DNA of 64,000 bases from Hysterium pulicare CBS 123377 (Eukaryota > Ascomycota > Dothideomycetes > Hysteriales > Hysteriaceae). Shown in pieces: positions 34,854 through 46,834 of the stretch (position 1 is its first letter; each line of letters starts with the position of its first letter). The notes beneath the pieces are model-generated. The model saw only the letters and a program-made list of their open reading frames with translations. It searched no databases and had not been told where the DNA came from. The DNA lies in assembly GCA_000467715.1 (NCBI GenBank), contig AJFK01000065.1, positions 91,793 through 155,792 of the forward strand. The letters run 5' to 3'. Position numbers and translations under genes: made by a program.

Positions 34854-37387
34854 TTATTGTGGTTGACCTGAGATTTGGCCTTGTCCAAACGAGTCCTGTC
34901 CAGAGTAGTCATCGCTCCATGCGAAATCTGGAGATCCGCCGGAAAAAACAAGAGTCTCGTCCAGGCTTGTAGGCACGCCATCCATCGCAAAACTCTGGTT
35001 CCCTTCCATCACTGTTTCTCCCGCTTTGTCTGGCGACGGTGAGTCTGAAATAGTGAGGTTGCTGAAGAGGCCTTTCATCTCGCGTAGGTCTTCAGATACC
35101 TGATCTTTAGGCGCGGACGTCCGCTCATGGATGAAATTTTTGATTGACCGAATAATTGGTGGGCATCCTTCGTCGTTAGGGAGCCACCAGTCCGTCACAT
35201 CAACGCCCCATGCATTTGCCATTCGACTGCGGAATGCGCTGGGATAGATGTAGCTGGTCACTCCGTGTTAGTGGGAGGCACTTGAAAAGCGAGAACGGAA
35301 GCATTGGAATTAACGAAGCCGAGGCAGGGTAAGGAGAGGATCTGAATTATATTGTGACATACCCAGAAGCCTCAATCATTGCGAGTTTGCGCTGACACCA
35401 TCGTATGTGCTTTTGATCCTTGGGAAGGAAAATTGTTGCGATGCCGAAGCTTGCCTGGGCTTCAATTATTGCTCCAGGCGGCGCTTTTGGGTACATCTCG
35501 ATCGCTTCAAATATCTGAGCCGCACGGTACGCTCTCGTAACCATGTCTGGAGCAAGTGGTTTGCGCTGTGCAATGGACAGTTGAATCTTGTACATGAGAG
35601 AAATACCCCACATATCAAGTAATAAGTAGTTTGAGGTCCACAGATCGCCGCCCCAGATGAGTCGTGGCTCGTACGGGTCGACAATGTCATCCGGATCTCG
35701 TGGTGGCGCCCCAGAGAAGTCTGTAATGAGCTTGCTTGGATCGAGAAGCGCAGGGTCTATATCAGTCTCCAATCTGGTCATATGATTTTCGATTTCGGCC
35801 AATTGCGACCCGAATACTTCGTCAGTGATGAGCCCTTTGCCTTTTCTGACAAACAGCATATTAACATCGGTGGCCACGAGCCGCGAATAAGCAAATCGCT
35901 CCTCATATTTCAAGGATAGGTCGTTAGGGTGTGCGCTCGTTTGTTGAACGTAATATTCGTGGTGTGCTTGGAACCATTCCCTGCCTAAGACAGCTTCGGC
36001 ACCTGACTGGAACCCAACAAAAAGGTCGAACCGGATGTACCACAATAAGACTTTGCGGAGGGTTTCGGTCTTCAAGATAGTCTGCGGCGTATATAGTCTA
36101 GTCAGTATTTCGTATGCAGCTTTTTGATGGCCCATGAGGTTGACCCAATCTCCAAGGACTTCCTGAAGCCACAATCAGTTACCACAGTACCACGAATGTT
36201 TTAGTAGTCTTACTTCAATACTGGCAAGCTGTAGGATTGTCATCAGCGTAGCAACAGTATGCTTTTTGGTTTTGATGATAGATTGACGAAGTAATGAAAC
36301 GGATTTATTGTAATAACCTAAAAAATCCTGAATCCGACCGTTGGGCTTCGTGAGCGTATGATAATAGGCGGCAAAGCCCACTACCGCATATAGTAGCGGC
36401 TCGTTCTTTACGGCATAGTCCAGAAAGGTGGTATGGATGAAATTACCACTGTCTCGCTTCATACAGTAATGGTGGGAAGACATACGGGTGCGATGATAGT
36501 TAAGATAGAATTTCACATCCTGGGGCAGATCCAGAGACGGTTTACCGGCAGACGCTTGCTTGGGTGTCTGGGTGCTCGTAGACCGTGAGAGCGGAGGACG
36601 AGGAGTTGGATATGTTATTGTCGTAGAAGCGTCTGTCGATGGTGACGGACTCCGGTCGTTCGTCAATGAAGGAGGATCTGATGCCTCTCGACCTGACTGA
36701 TTTACACCGAGCGTCAAGTGCGAAAAGTCCGTGGAGCCGGCCAGTTCGGGGTCCTCCTCGTCGTCGTCAGGGATAGAAGGCAAGAGCTCTCTTGCTTCAA
36801 GCTCTTGGCCCTCTGGAGAAGAGCCACTCTCCTGAGGCGATGATTTGGAACTCGACTTTGCCCCGCTTCGGCTTGACTTCGTAGTAGGCTGGGGATCCGG
36901 ATAGACACACTCTCGATTCCCTTTGCGGCATCCTATCAAACAAGCGTGATCAGTATGGCAGCCCGACATCCAAAGAGCGATCTACACACGTTCACAGATG
37001 GGATGGTTCTCATCGCACTAAATGAAGTTCTGTCAGCCCAGAGCCTAATGCGCCTAAGAGTAAAATCACCTTGACCCTTCGATTCCGGCAAGTATAGCAA
37101 CCGCTTCGAGTCCTACGATGCTTCACATGACCTTCTCCCGGGACGTTCCTCCGTCTAACTCGCGCTGCGCCAGCTTGCCCGGGTGGCACGATCCTGGGGT
37201 CTTCCTCATAATGGTGGTCGATGTAGGCCTGGTGAAGCTGCTCGTTGGAAAGAGGTTGCATATAAGTCAGACCATGCGGAACATGGCCTTCCGGAGGCAT
37301 CATCGATGGGACATGGTTGGGGTCCACCTGATAATACGGCGGCACTTGAGGCGGGTTGTGCGGATTATGGGGGTAGTATCCAGACAT
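34854..37387 (-). CDS. Zn2Cys6 fungal transcription factor
   Basis: Predicted nuclear regulator of 754 residues in five exons: 37387-37070, 37017-36990, 36932-36214, 36162-35363 and 35253-34854. A Pro/Tyr/His-rich N-terminus of about 90 residues precedes a basic stretch, KHRRTRSG. The Zn2Cys6 cluster is assembled from three exons: CYTCRNRRVK, then CDENHPICE, then RCRKGNRECVYPDP, spacing C-x2-C-x6-C-x6-C-x2-C-x6-C. Exon 2 is only 28 nt. A Ser/Pro/acidic linker follows to about residue 230. The remaining part looks like a helical fungal-specific regulatory domain (for example NEPLLYAVVGFAAYYHTLT and HTVATLMTILQLASIE). Target genes cannot be inferred. Confidence 0.9.
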
Positions 37388-40300
37388 GTTTGCAAAGTAG
37401 AGAAAACGACGTGCTGGAGCTCGTTGTATAATGAAAACGGATCAGCAACGTGACCCACGTCATTCGTGCCTTAGTGCTAAGGTTGGCAGGGCAAGACGAC
37501 GATCGAACGTGGAACAAGGAAGCCAATAGCGAGGGCGTGGAGGGGTAGATAGGTAGTTGAGGAAGGTTTGGGCGACTTCAAGACCACAAGAACCGGATAG
37601 ATGAATCAAGCCACTTTAGGAGGATGCGACCTGAAGATCAGGCTGGAGGCGCCCAGCTAGCACTGGAGCCAGATCCCGCGAGGCTGCTTTATATTCTCCG
37701 CGCAGAGACGACGGCGGCGGATGGTGGTGGAAACGTCCTGGGGAGCGCGCGCAGCACAGAGGGCTGATGAAGGCCACTCTGAAACTGGCGCAGTGGTGCT
37801 GGAGTCGTTATGAGGTGCACAGCAGCCGCAACAGTAGTGCCTGAGCTACTGCCTGTGACAAGTCTGTCTTTGCTGCGGGGGGGTGGAGATGCAATAACGC
37901 CAGGGTGGTTTAGCAGTAGGGAGCAGAGCGGGCTGGCAACTGGCAGCTTGATTCGACCCGGCCGTTTCCGTTTCCGCGCACAACTTTTGTTTAAAACCCC
38001 TGGCGCGCGTCTTAATAGCCGTGATATTGCTCCACCAAAGACGTTGTTGGGTGGTGACCTGCTTATCGTCCTCAATCCGCTCTGGGTTTGCAAGGCCTGG
38101 ACGGCGCTCGCTCAGGCTTGCCTTCTGCTCCACGATCCTGGCCGTTGATCCTAGCTGTCATGTCTACTGTCCGAAGGCGACTGCGGTCAGCAAGGGCAGG
38201 TGCTGGAAATGTCGAATAGGAAGATCTCCATTGCAGGAGGGCCAAGTACTCAGACAGCTGCACCACGCACGGCCTGGCATACGGTGGAGGGGAAGGAGCA
38301 GGCGGGTCGGCGGCGACAGTGCAAAAGTAATTGCAGCAGGACACAAAAGTGCTGAGGCTTCCGGCAATTGGGCTAGTGTAGCGCGTGAGTGCGTCAGCCA
38401 GCTCTTCTAATGAGCGCCGCCGCAGCCTGTCCCTTACTCAACGGTGCGCCTGCCATGGAGCAGCAGATTTTGATATAGGGCATGAAATCATAAGTCCAAA
38501 GTAGCTTTCAGATGCTGGCCCAGATAGGCTCCTGCCCCGATGCATCCAAGCCCCCTAGTTCCTAGACAGCAATGAGCATCCAGCCTTTTTGCGTGCTGAA
38601 CGGACTGAACATGGTCGAGGCTTTCTGCCTAACACGTCCGATCCCAGACTGTGCCAAAATTAACCAAACAGCCGCTATGAGCCAACGCTTTGGGCCAGCA
38701 AAGGCGTCGAGAAGCGTCTAGAAATGAATGCCTGTTTCCCTTTTTTGCACAATGGCCTTTCTCATCAGCCTTGAGGCTGCATGCGCGCAGGCTCACCGTC
38801 CGCCAGACGTCCACGCTAGCCATTCCGTCCCGTGAAGTCCCGGAGCGCTGGGAAGCTGGATGGCCTTCTGTAGCGCCGCGAGGATTTCTTATTGCTGGAT
38901 CGATTAATGCGGCGAGGGAATGACACATAATTTTGATGCGGACGGGTGTGGCATAGGATGGGGTGTCCCACAAATGTTAGGTACGTACACTACTCTCACT
39001 AGGTTCCTGACTGACTGATGGAGGTCTTACGGTCAAGTTTCTCCACTCCTTTGGCAGAAAGCCGTACGTGCCGCTGAGAAGTAACATGTGCGCAGTGAGG
39101 GCGAACACTGCTCAGGGAGAATGGGGAGAAAGGCTTGATCGGTGGCATACATGCGGGGCTTGACGGAGCTGTCTGCTACATTCTCATTCTCAGCTTCCAA
39201 CCGGGGCAGCAACCGTCTGTGTTCCGACGGCTCCTCAATGGTGGATGCCTGTAGCAGGTGCAGAGTGCAGAGTGTGCTGACCTGTTACATGTACGTCATG
39301 TGCAGCTAACCACCGCTGATTCACTCGATCCAAAGTCCTGCCATCAGCATCGATGGACTGCAGCGAACTAGACATAAGCATGCTGAGTCTCTGCACGACC
39401 GGTTGAAGCCGCGTGAGAACCTATGTGATTGGACTTTTGGCAGTGCATGAAGTGAGGGTGGGCTGGACAGTGGCTGTAGTCTGTACATGCTACAAACCCG
39501 TCGTCTCTGCCTGCAGAAGGAGAAGAAGACAGACACCCGTCGCAGTGGTAGCTCCCACGTGCGGGAACAGGGAACACCTTGCCCAGGTGTTCCACAGTTC
39601 CCTGATTTTCTGCCAGACAGCCCAGCCCAGCGACCCTGATTCGAGTGCGTCGCCTTTGAAACCGCTGTGCACGCCAACACCATTCAACCTGATACCTGTG
39701 CCGTGGAACACACTTGAGATTCAGATTCATGCTGCGCGCCATCGCACAGGGGTCCCACCCACCTTGCGCTCGGGAAATGGGGCGAGTTGGATCGCATCAA
39801 TTCTCGGAACTGGCTACCGCTACCGGACGGAGTCCAACCTGATCATCTCGAACACTGGGATGTGTGCGGTCTTGACCGACGGTGGTTAGAGTAATAGAGC
39901 GAGCCGCACAGCCCGAGCTTTAGTCCAGCGCTGTATGTTTACATACAGTACCTAACAGTAGACCATCTTAGCATAAAAAGCAAATCTCCCGGCAGCCCGT
40001 CGGACAGCTTTCCTAAATAAACTGGCCAATAAATCTAGGCGTGGGTGCTCCCTTTCTCCTCGCACTTGAACCACCGGCACTTCAGATGTAAAATCCCATA
40101 CGCCAAACATTCGGGATTCGTCAGATTGGGACGTTGTCTTCTGTTCTACCGAATTCTGGCCGATTGACGCCTTCGTGCATATCAGTCTCGTATATATTGA
40201 CCTTTGGTTGAAGTACGTGCGGAGATGGGATTTTGATGCATCAACTCCACCTAATAGAGCTTTGATTCGGATGCCAAGGACTTACCTGGCTCCACCTTGG

Positions 40301-41286
40301 AATTACTGGGCTTTCCCTACGCCATTTTAGTGAAGGGAAGAGACCCGAAAGCGTATATCGTATAGAGAGTGCTTTCATTTGGCTTTAACGCCTTCAAATA
40401 TCACAATCTCAAAATCTCACAATGCCTCCGACCGCCTCTGGCCGTGTCGACCCAAAAATGGGCCCACTATAGTGACTCTCACCTGGGCAGTTACGAAGCC
40501 ATTTAGGATGCCGGTCGTATACAGCTTGCGGCAAGAGCTACGCAGGACTCCAGACGCATCCGATAATCGGGCTCTGCAAAATCCGAATAGAGGCAGCCAG
40601 AACGAACGCCAATGCCCATTCCGTTCAAGAACGGAGGTCGGTCTGACACAGACGGGGGTTAAACGGAGGAGTCTAGATACCAGCGAATATTCTCCATCAT
40701 TTTTGCGCAAGGCTTGCGAGATCACAAGATTCTTGCAACAATTGCACCTTTAGTTTCCGACTGTTAAAATTGAGGCTGCTCGAGACAGCCATCCATTAAA
40801 TTCCCCTGCGCCTCCAGACGGCAATACCATCTACATGGACCAAAAATTGGAGGAGAATGTTTCGTCAATGTCATCCACAATATGTCCCAAAAATACTAGC
40901 GCGGCACAGCCTACCCGTGCTTCGCCCAAACCGAAACCCCTCAAATATTCCATGCCATTCGTAACTCTCAGTTTCCAGCCGGCGCTCACTGCAGCCCAAG
41001 ACCATGCCAACAACGCCGTACGCTATAATATGAAACGGGGGAGGGATATGGAAAAGGGGGTTTCTGTCATTGTACCCCATATAACGTTCGCTGCAGCTAA
41101 AACTCAGAAAGAAATGTTCGTTGCAGATCAAATACACGATGAAAGTAATTGGAAAGATTGCGAATCAAGTTAGCCGTAAGATGCGAAGTCATTCGTTAGA
41201 GGAAGCCTTAAGCCGAAAAAAGCGGGCAACGGCGACTGGAATAAATAAGTAGTTTCCGAAACAAGTTGAATGTAGACACAAGTAAA
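37388..41286. other. Long intergenic stretch, about 3.9 kb
   Basis: The largest gap in the window. 37.4-40.3 kb holds only overlapping short open frames on both strands without recognisable products; part is likely promoter of the Zn2Cys6 gene. At 40379-41173 a plus-strand frame is open except for one TAG at 40751-40753 (see findings). Confidence 0.45.
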
Positions 41287-43435
41287 TCAAGCAACTGTTT
41301 GAGGTCTCGATGGTTCCGCGGCTTCGCTGTTTCCAGGGTTGGAACAATCCGCACTCAATTTTTCGTCAACACCCTGGCCTCGACACAGCGGGCAAGAGTT
41401 ACGTCCTTTTGTGAGCCACTGAATACGGTGATTAGCATAAACTACAGATTGTGGGGCCTGTTAGTGACCGTACCTGATCAATGCATTCCCTATGGAACAT
41501 ATGGCCACACTTAACCAGCCTCCGTGCCACTTCGGTGACCTCGAAATCGCAAAGGCAGACAAGGCAACGAGCGTCGGGCAGCATTTGAACGAGATCATGA
41601 CCATCTACCGCTATAGCAATAAGATCTCCTCTGCAATCGCTGATATGGTAAAGACCTGGAGCTGAAGCAACATCTGCTTCGCTGGCAACGGGTGGCTTTG
41701 CGGGACCAAGAAGAGTAGAGAGTAGAAGCATATCCTCATAGGTTGGGGAATCTGTGAATAAACTTGGCGTAGTGAGGATTGGATGGTTTTCAGGATAGCT
41801 ACCACCAAGTACGTAGATGATCCAACTTCTAGCACCTTCTCCTGGGTTATGATCAGGCTCAACAACACCATTTCTTCGAGACGCCCCAGACCCAAATCTA
41901 GTGAAGTCAGATTCGCTTAATCGACGTTGGCGCGGAGTACGCTGCTGAGCTTGAGGCTCTTCTGCAGTTGTTTCCAAGCCAGAACCGGTTGTTCTGCGAA
42001 CGAAGCTACCGCGGCGAGAAGGAGCAGTTGACTGGATTACTGGGGATGAAGATGAAGCCGAGAATGTTGGTGTGGTAGCCCCCGAGGAAACGGCAGAGAG
42101 TCCTGAGCTTGCTGGCGTTGACGGAGGGGGAAGGGGGCCGGAAGGGGAATCTGTAAAGCTGGACCATGGCCGAGGCCGGTCTGAGGCTCGGTAATGTCTC
42201 TGACTATCATAGTTCGCTGGGAAGGTATTCATGCCTCCCATGGAAGCCCGACGTCTATGACTGAATCTGGTACCGTTTTGAGGCTGTCGCAGGATTCCGT
42301 CAATCGTGCTATCTCCAGGAGATGAGGCCAGAGGAGTAGGAAAGCTGGACAGAGCATCCAGGAATGGTGGGATGTTGTCGTCATGAGGCGAACCTGTGCC
42401 TGGGTTTATTGATCGGATGCCTACGATTATGATGGGCACCATTCTTCCATCTGCATCTTCCTCCTCTCCAGTATGACGATCAGCGGAACCAAAGCCGCTG
42501 CTTCGGGTGCCTGACCGTTGGGGTCCCTCACTTCTCCGGGCAGTATTGGAGGATCCAAATCGAAACATTCTGAAGAAATTCAAGGGGGCAGGGCTGCCAT
42601 CTGTTGTTTCTGGACCATCTTCATTTTCGCTTCCGCTCTGCCGTAATGCTGACGCTATTCTGCCATTCTGGAGTGCTTGGAGAAAGCTGTCGAAAGTCCC
42701 ATCTTCACCATCACCGGCTACGTTTCTTGCCTCTGAGACAGCCCTATGATCATCACCCATCAATGAAGCTGCTGTTGCCGCCGCTGCTACTGAGAGTAGT
42801 CTAGATAACATGGCCGCTTGATCCTCGTCCCGCCGTAACGGAGACCGCCGTCGACGTAACGAGCTGGTCATGCTCCTGATACCTCTATCCGGCCTCAAAG
42901 AGGAGATCATGGATGAAGATCTGGCATCTCTTCTAGAGCGTAGGCGTGATGTATAATCCACCGCTGAGGCACTCTGTTGTATGTCGTCGAAGTTCAGATC
43001 CAAATCAGGCACCTGGACTCGTGGGAGGAAGGGGCTGCGGCCATCACTGGCAGTGTGTCTCGGCGTCGGACGCGAGATCGATGGGAAGGATAAAGCGGAG
43101 GTGGAAGCATAGCCTAGCTCATCTGGCGATCTGCGGGAGGTTCGGCGGGCGAAGAGGCTTGGAATGGAGGTGGAGAGGCTGGATCGAGCCCTGGTGATCC
43201 TCGAACGGCGGCGATCAAGGGTAGTGATAGTTGCAGAGGAGCTCGCATCTGAGCCCTCGGATGCCAGTCTACTGAATGGCCCAAAGCGTGATCCAGAGCG
43301 TGAAGTGGTAGCGGGCTGAGTGTCCAGCGCTGAACCGCCCTCACCCGTGCTGCTGGACAAGGGAAGCCATGAAGCGGGACGACTTCTGTTGCGTCCACGC
43401 GGGTCTGACGACCCTCTCGAACTGGCTTGGCCCAT
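41287..43435 (-). CDS. RING-H2 finger protein, probable E3 ubiquitin ligase
   Basis: Two exons (43435-41474 and 41418-41287) give 697 residues. The first 500 residues are Ser/Arg/Pro-rich and probably disordered; the MGQASS start could accept an N-myristoyl group. Near the C-terminus the RING-H2 domain is split by the 55-nt intron: CLVCLCDFEVTEVARRLVKC, then GHMFHRECIDQ, then from exon 2 WLTKGRNSCPLCRG. This gives the C3H2C3 pattern. A 30-residue tail ends the protein. The RING C-terminal to a long disordered region resembles fungal RING proteins whose targets are unknown. It shares a 325-bp promoter with the RRN11-like gene. Confidence 0.9.
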
Positions 43436-43760
43436 TTCTCAAGGTGCGGCGTCTGAGAAGGGAACAAAAGGAGGGAGGGAGCGTTGAGAGTGAGGCTTAG
43501 AAGGTGAGAGGCGTCTGATGTCGATGCTGCGGGTGATGCCCTAGCTGCTTGGCGACAGCAAGATTACTCACTTCGCATTTGTGGTCAACACCAAACAGTT
43601 CGCAATTTCAACCTCGCCATCCCACTCACTATGCGGCGGACTGGCCCAGTCGTCCTCGTTCGTCCCGTTTTTGCAGTGGACGCTTGAAACGGGTTCCATG
43701 TGAGGAGAGGCTGTGCACGCTCTCGTCGTTGTGCACCTGTCCTCTTCTGATTGCTTGGAC
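43436..43760. promoter_or_regulatory. Shared divergent promoter, RING gene and RRN11-like gene
   Basis: 325 bases between two start codons on opposite strands. No TATA box was recognised. Function inferred from geometry only. Confidence 0.5.
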
Positions 43761-45023
43761 ATGCAGTACTTTGTTGCTCCTCTCAACCCCAGTCAGCAAA
43801 CGACACAATCGCTACGCGCCAGCCAATATAAAGTAACAAGGAAACGGAAACGCGACGAGGATGAAGAAGAGCCTCCAATTTCCAGCGACCTTAATGATAA
43901 AAGCCAGGTCACACCCTCAAACACGCAAACGGAGCACTCATATGCTTCCTTCAGCGCCCCAGTTCGCGCAGCCACTGGCGTCGCAGGTCTATTGCCTGAA
44001 GACGCTGTTGAGATACCCGCGGCACCGTTTCCACACGCCCCTGCTCCCGCTTCAAAAGAGCGGATCACCCAGTCACATGTTCAAAAGGAACTCGCAGGAT
44101 TGCAGCCACCTCTGTATACTCCCACTGCCACGTCAAAAGCGCAACCCATAGGGCGAACTTCAACAAGTTTGAGACAAACTCACCTCAGCGTTCTCATTAC
44201 TATCCTTCATCACTGTTTGCTCAAAGGAGAGTACGACCGTGCCGGAAGAGCATGGGGCATGATTCTGAGATCCCAAGTCGCTGGTAGACCAATCGACTTG
44301 AGAGTTCATGGCCGTTGGGGTGTTGGCGCAGAGATTCTTCTTCACCGCAACTTCAGCGAGGCGAATTCACGTGTTCTCGACCAGCCATCAGATCTCCGTG
44401 ACGATCTGTTTAGCGAGCAAGGGTTTGGAATCGCCAGAGACTATTACGAACGACTGATAGTGCAGTATCCTACACGCAAAACTCTCCCGCATGCAGTTGA
44501 TGAGGCTGCATTCTACCCTACTATGTTCTCTCTTTGGATATACGAAGTAACGGAGGGAGCCGAACGAGCTCGCCGTCGTCGTGAAGAAGAATTCGACAAC
44601 AGTTTCTGCAGAAGCAATTCAGCCGAAGGTGATGCTAATCCTGTCTCCGATGACCCACGTCCGTATCAAAGAGAAATAAGGTACGAGGAGCTCCGAAGAG
44701 CCAGGGAGATTGCTGACCGACTTGATCGACTTCTGGTCTCTCCACCTCTTGATAAGAATCCAATTCTGTTGCAAATGAGAGGTATGATAGGAGTTTGGAT
44801 TGGGGACTTAATTGTCGGAAACGAGCTGAAATTGCATGAGGACAGTGATGAGCATCAAACAGCTTCTTACGTACCTAAATTGAGGCAGAAGATAGCAGAG
44901 AAACGCGCAGAAGTGGCAAAAGCCAACGAATACTTCCGTCGTGCCGCAGACACCGGTGGGCAAGTCGGGAAAGGCATAGTAGAATCTAGTTCTCCAGGCG
45001 ACATGCGAGCAAGTTCGCTATAA
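43761..45023 (+). CDS. RRN11: RRN11-like RNA polymerase I core-factor subunit
   Basis: Single exon, 420 residues. I start at the ATG at 43761 (MQYFVAPLNPSQQTTQ) because the frame further upstream lacks an ATG. An early basic patch KVTRKRKRDEDEEEP suggests nuclear import. The core LRQTHLSVLITILHHCLLKG, then DRAGRAWGMILRSQV, matches the helical repeat region of fungal Rrn11 proteins, which with Rrn6 and Rrn7 form the core factor for rDNA transcription. A later helical segment YEELRRAREIADRLDRLLVS and a long C-terminal helix KIAEKRAEVAKANEYFRRAAD follow. Identification rests on remembered motif similarity, so the family call is probable rather than certain. Confidence 0.75.
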   Translation: MQYFVAPLNPSQQTTQSLRASQYKVTRKRKRDEDEEEPPISSDLNDKSQVTPSNTQTEHSYASFSAPVRAATGVAGLLPEDAVEIPAAPFPHAPAPASKERITQSHVQKELAGLQPPLYTPTATSKAQPIGRTSTSLRQTHLSVLITILHHCLLKGEYDRAGRAWGMILRSQVAGRPIDLRVHGRWGVGAEILLHRNFSEANSRVLDQPSDLRDDLFSEQGFGIARDYYERLIVQYPTRKTLPHAVDEAAFYPTMFSLWIYEVTEGAERARRRREEEFDNSFCRSNSAEGDANPVSDDPRPYQREIRYEELRRAREIADRLDRLLVSPPLDKNPILLQMRGMIGVWIGDLIVGNELKLHEDSDEHQTASYVPKLRQKIAEKRAEVAKANEYFRRAADTGGQVGKGIVESSSPGDMRASSL

Positions 45024-45944
45024 TCAGAAGTATTTGACATATGTTACTCCATAGCCAAATTTCCACCCAGCTACGGCGATGGGCGAATGTATCACAATAC
45101 CTCATAGGTAACTCATATTCCATCGAAGTTTTTTTACAAAGTAGATATGTATAGATCCTTCTATCTGGCTTGCTTTACCGTGCAGAAATACAAATAATCT
45201 CCATCAATTGAGATTGTAAACAAATTCGTCCGAGATGCATCTTATTGCACAAAGTTCATGGAACTGGGTTGCCATCGATTGCCAGAAATAGTTCCGCATT
45301 CACTTATCATTACGGTGCAGTTGTAACTGATCCAAAAAGGAACTTTTCAATGGAACTTGCATTTCAAGGATTTGCACTAATATCCACCAATACTTGTAGT
45401 CACTGTAGTCATAGGCCTAACACAAACGTGTTAAGCAATTATTTTTACCCGAATCTACGATATGGCTAATTTTTCGTCTCTGGGACTTAAGGAATCCATC
45501 TATCTTAAAACGTTTGGAAGATAAAGATACGTCAGGTTAGAAAGGATTCTATTATAAATAAAACGAGCTGGATTTTAGGACGCAAGTTTACGGAATAGTA
45601 GAATGACTTTCAAAAACAGAATCTCACATAAAGTTAGTCACTCCTCAAGGGCTCTTTTGGGAAGGTAGCAAGAATTCAGACGTTGACAAGTGCTCCACGA
45701 TGATTGAATCTGGAGTAAATTTGGCCTACGTGAGCCCACACTTCACTGTGGCCCAGGGAATTTTGTACCTTATTCATCACCAACACGTCTGTTCAAGTCC
45801 ATGCCGCATCCTCAATCGCTGATCATGTGATCACAAAACACATAAAAGCCCTGTGGACTCCGATACCTGAACCATCATGCAGATTAAGCTCTCTCGACGA
45901 TTTCTTCTGTCCATGCTGCACTCCACCACCGCACTGACAGTTGC
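45024..45944. other. Intergenic between convergent genes
   Basis: About 920 AT-richer bases of 3' flanks; no coding or RNA signal recognised. Confidence 0.5.
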
Positions 45945-46622
45945 TTAGAACTTGGTGAACTGCTTGACAGCCTTGCCCGTTCGAGGCAGCACACGAAGGA
46001 CGTTGAATCGTACAGTCTTGCTCAACGGTCTGCATTGTCCAACAATTACCTGGTCACCTGGCTCGACACGGAAAGCGGGAGAAACATGAGCAGCAAGATT
46101 CTTATGGCGCTTCTCGTAACGGGCGTATTTAGGGATGAAGTGGAGATATTCGCGACGGATAATAAGAGTTCCTGAAACGAAGTAACCCATCAGCCAAGGG
46201 TATCAATTGAGCAAGAGAAGGCTGCCAAAGCAACATACGGTGCATCTTAGTCGAAACAACAGTTCCGGTGAGGATCCGACCTCGAATGGAGACCATTCCA
46301 GTGAAGGGGCATTTCTTGTCGATGTACGACCCTTCAATAGCGGTCTTGGGTGTCCTGAACCCTAGACCGACGTCCTTATACCATCTCCTGCTTCGAGTGT
46401 TCTTGCGGGGTCCGCCAACTTTGTGGTTTAGGAAGATATGGGGCTGGAGCACGGAACGTTAGTGTCCGTTCAATCGAGCGTGGGTTTGGTATGAGTGTAG
46501 AATTATGGCGGTCAAATCGTACCTGCTTCTGATAAGCGCGCTCCGATTGGACCCTATGGAGAATATCAGCGGATGAGGAAGGAATACATGTTTGGAAGTA
46601 CGAACGTGAGTTCGGTCGCCAT
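45945..46622 (-). CDS. RPS11: 40S ribosomal protein S11 (uS17)
   Basis: Four exons (46622-46606, 46553-46523, 46443-46239, 46171-45945) give 159 residues. The first exon is 17 nt and encodes MATEL plus part of the next codon; joined it reads [16 protein letters not shown]. The next exons give [60 protein letters not shown] and, across the last splice, [20 protein letters not shown]. The end is [10 protein letters not shown]. All match eukaryotic uS17. Many introns near the 5' end are usual for fungal ribosomal protein genes. Confidence 0.97.
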
Positions 46623-46743
46623 GATTGCGGGCTTGATTGTTGTCGTTGTGAGGAAGTCGTCGCTGAATTTCTAGTTTGTGCTCGGTTGGCTCGCTTGGCC
46701 CTTACGGAGACCATGATTTTCCGGCCGATGGCCTTTTATACGT

Positions 46744-46749
46744 CACGTG
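46744..46749. promoter_or_regulatory. CACGTG palindrome in the RPS11 / ketoacyl reductase divergent promoter
   Basis: The 212-base space between the two divergent start codons contains one CACGTG (in GTCACGTGC), a binding site of Cbf1/USF-type bHLH factors. Activity is inferred from sequence and position only. Confidence 0.4.
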
Positions 46750-46834
46750 CTTGTGAAGTTCATTGATGGTCAAAGCTTCCAGCAAGCTTCGTTGAAACTC
46801 CTAGCATCTCCCGCTGCTGGCAACACAAGACACA

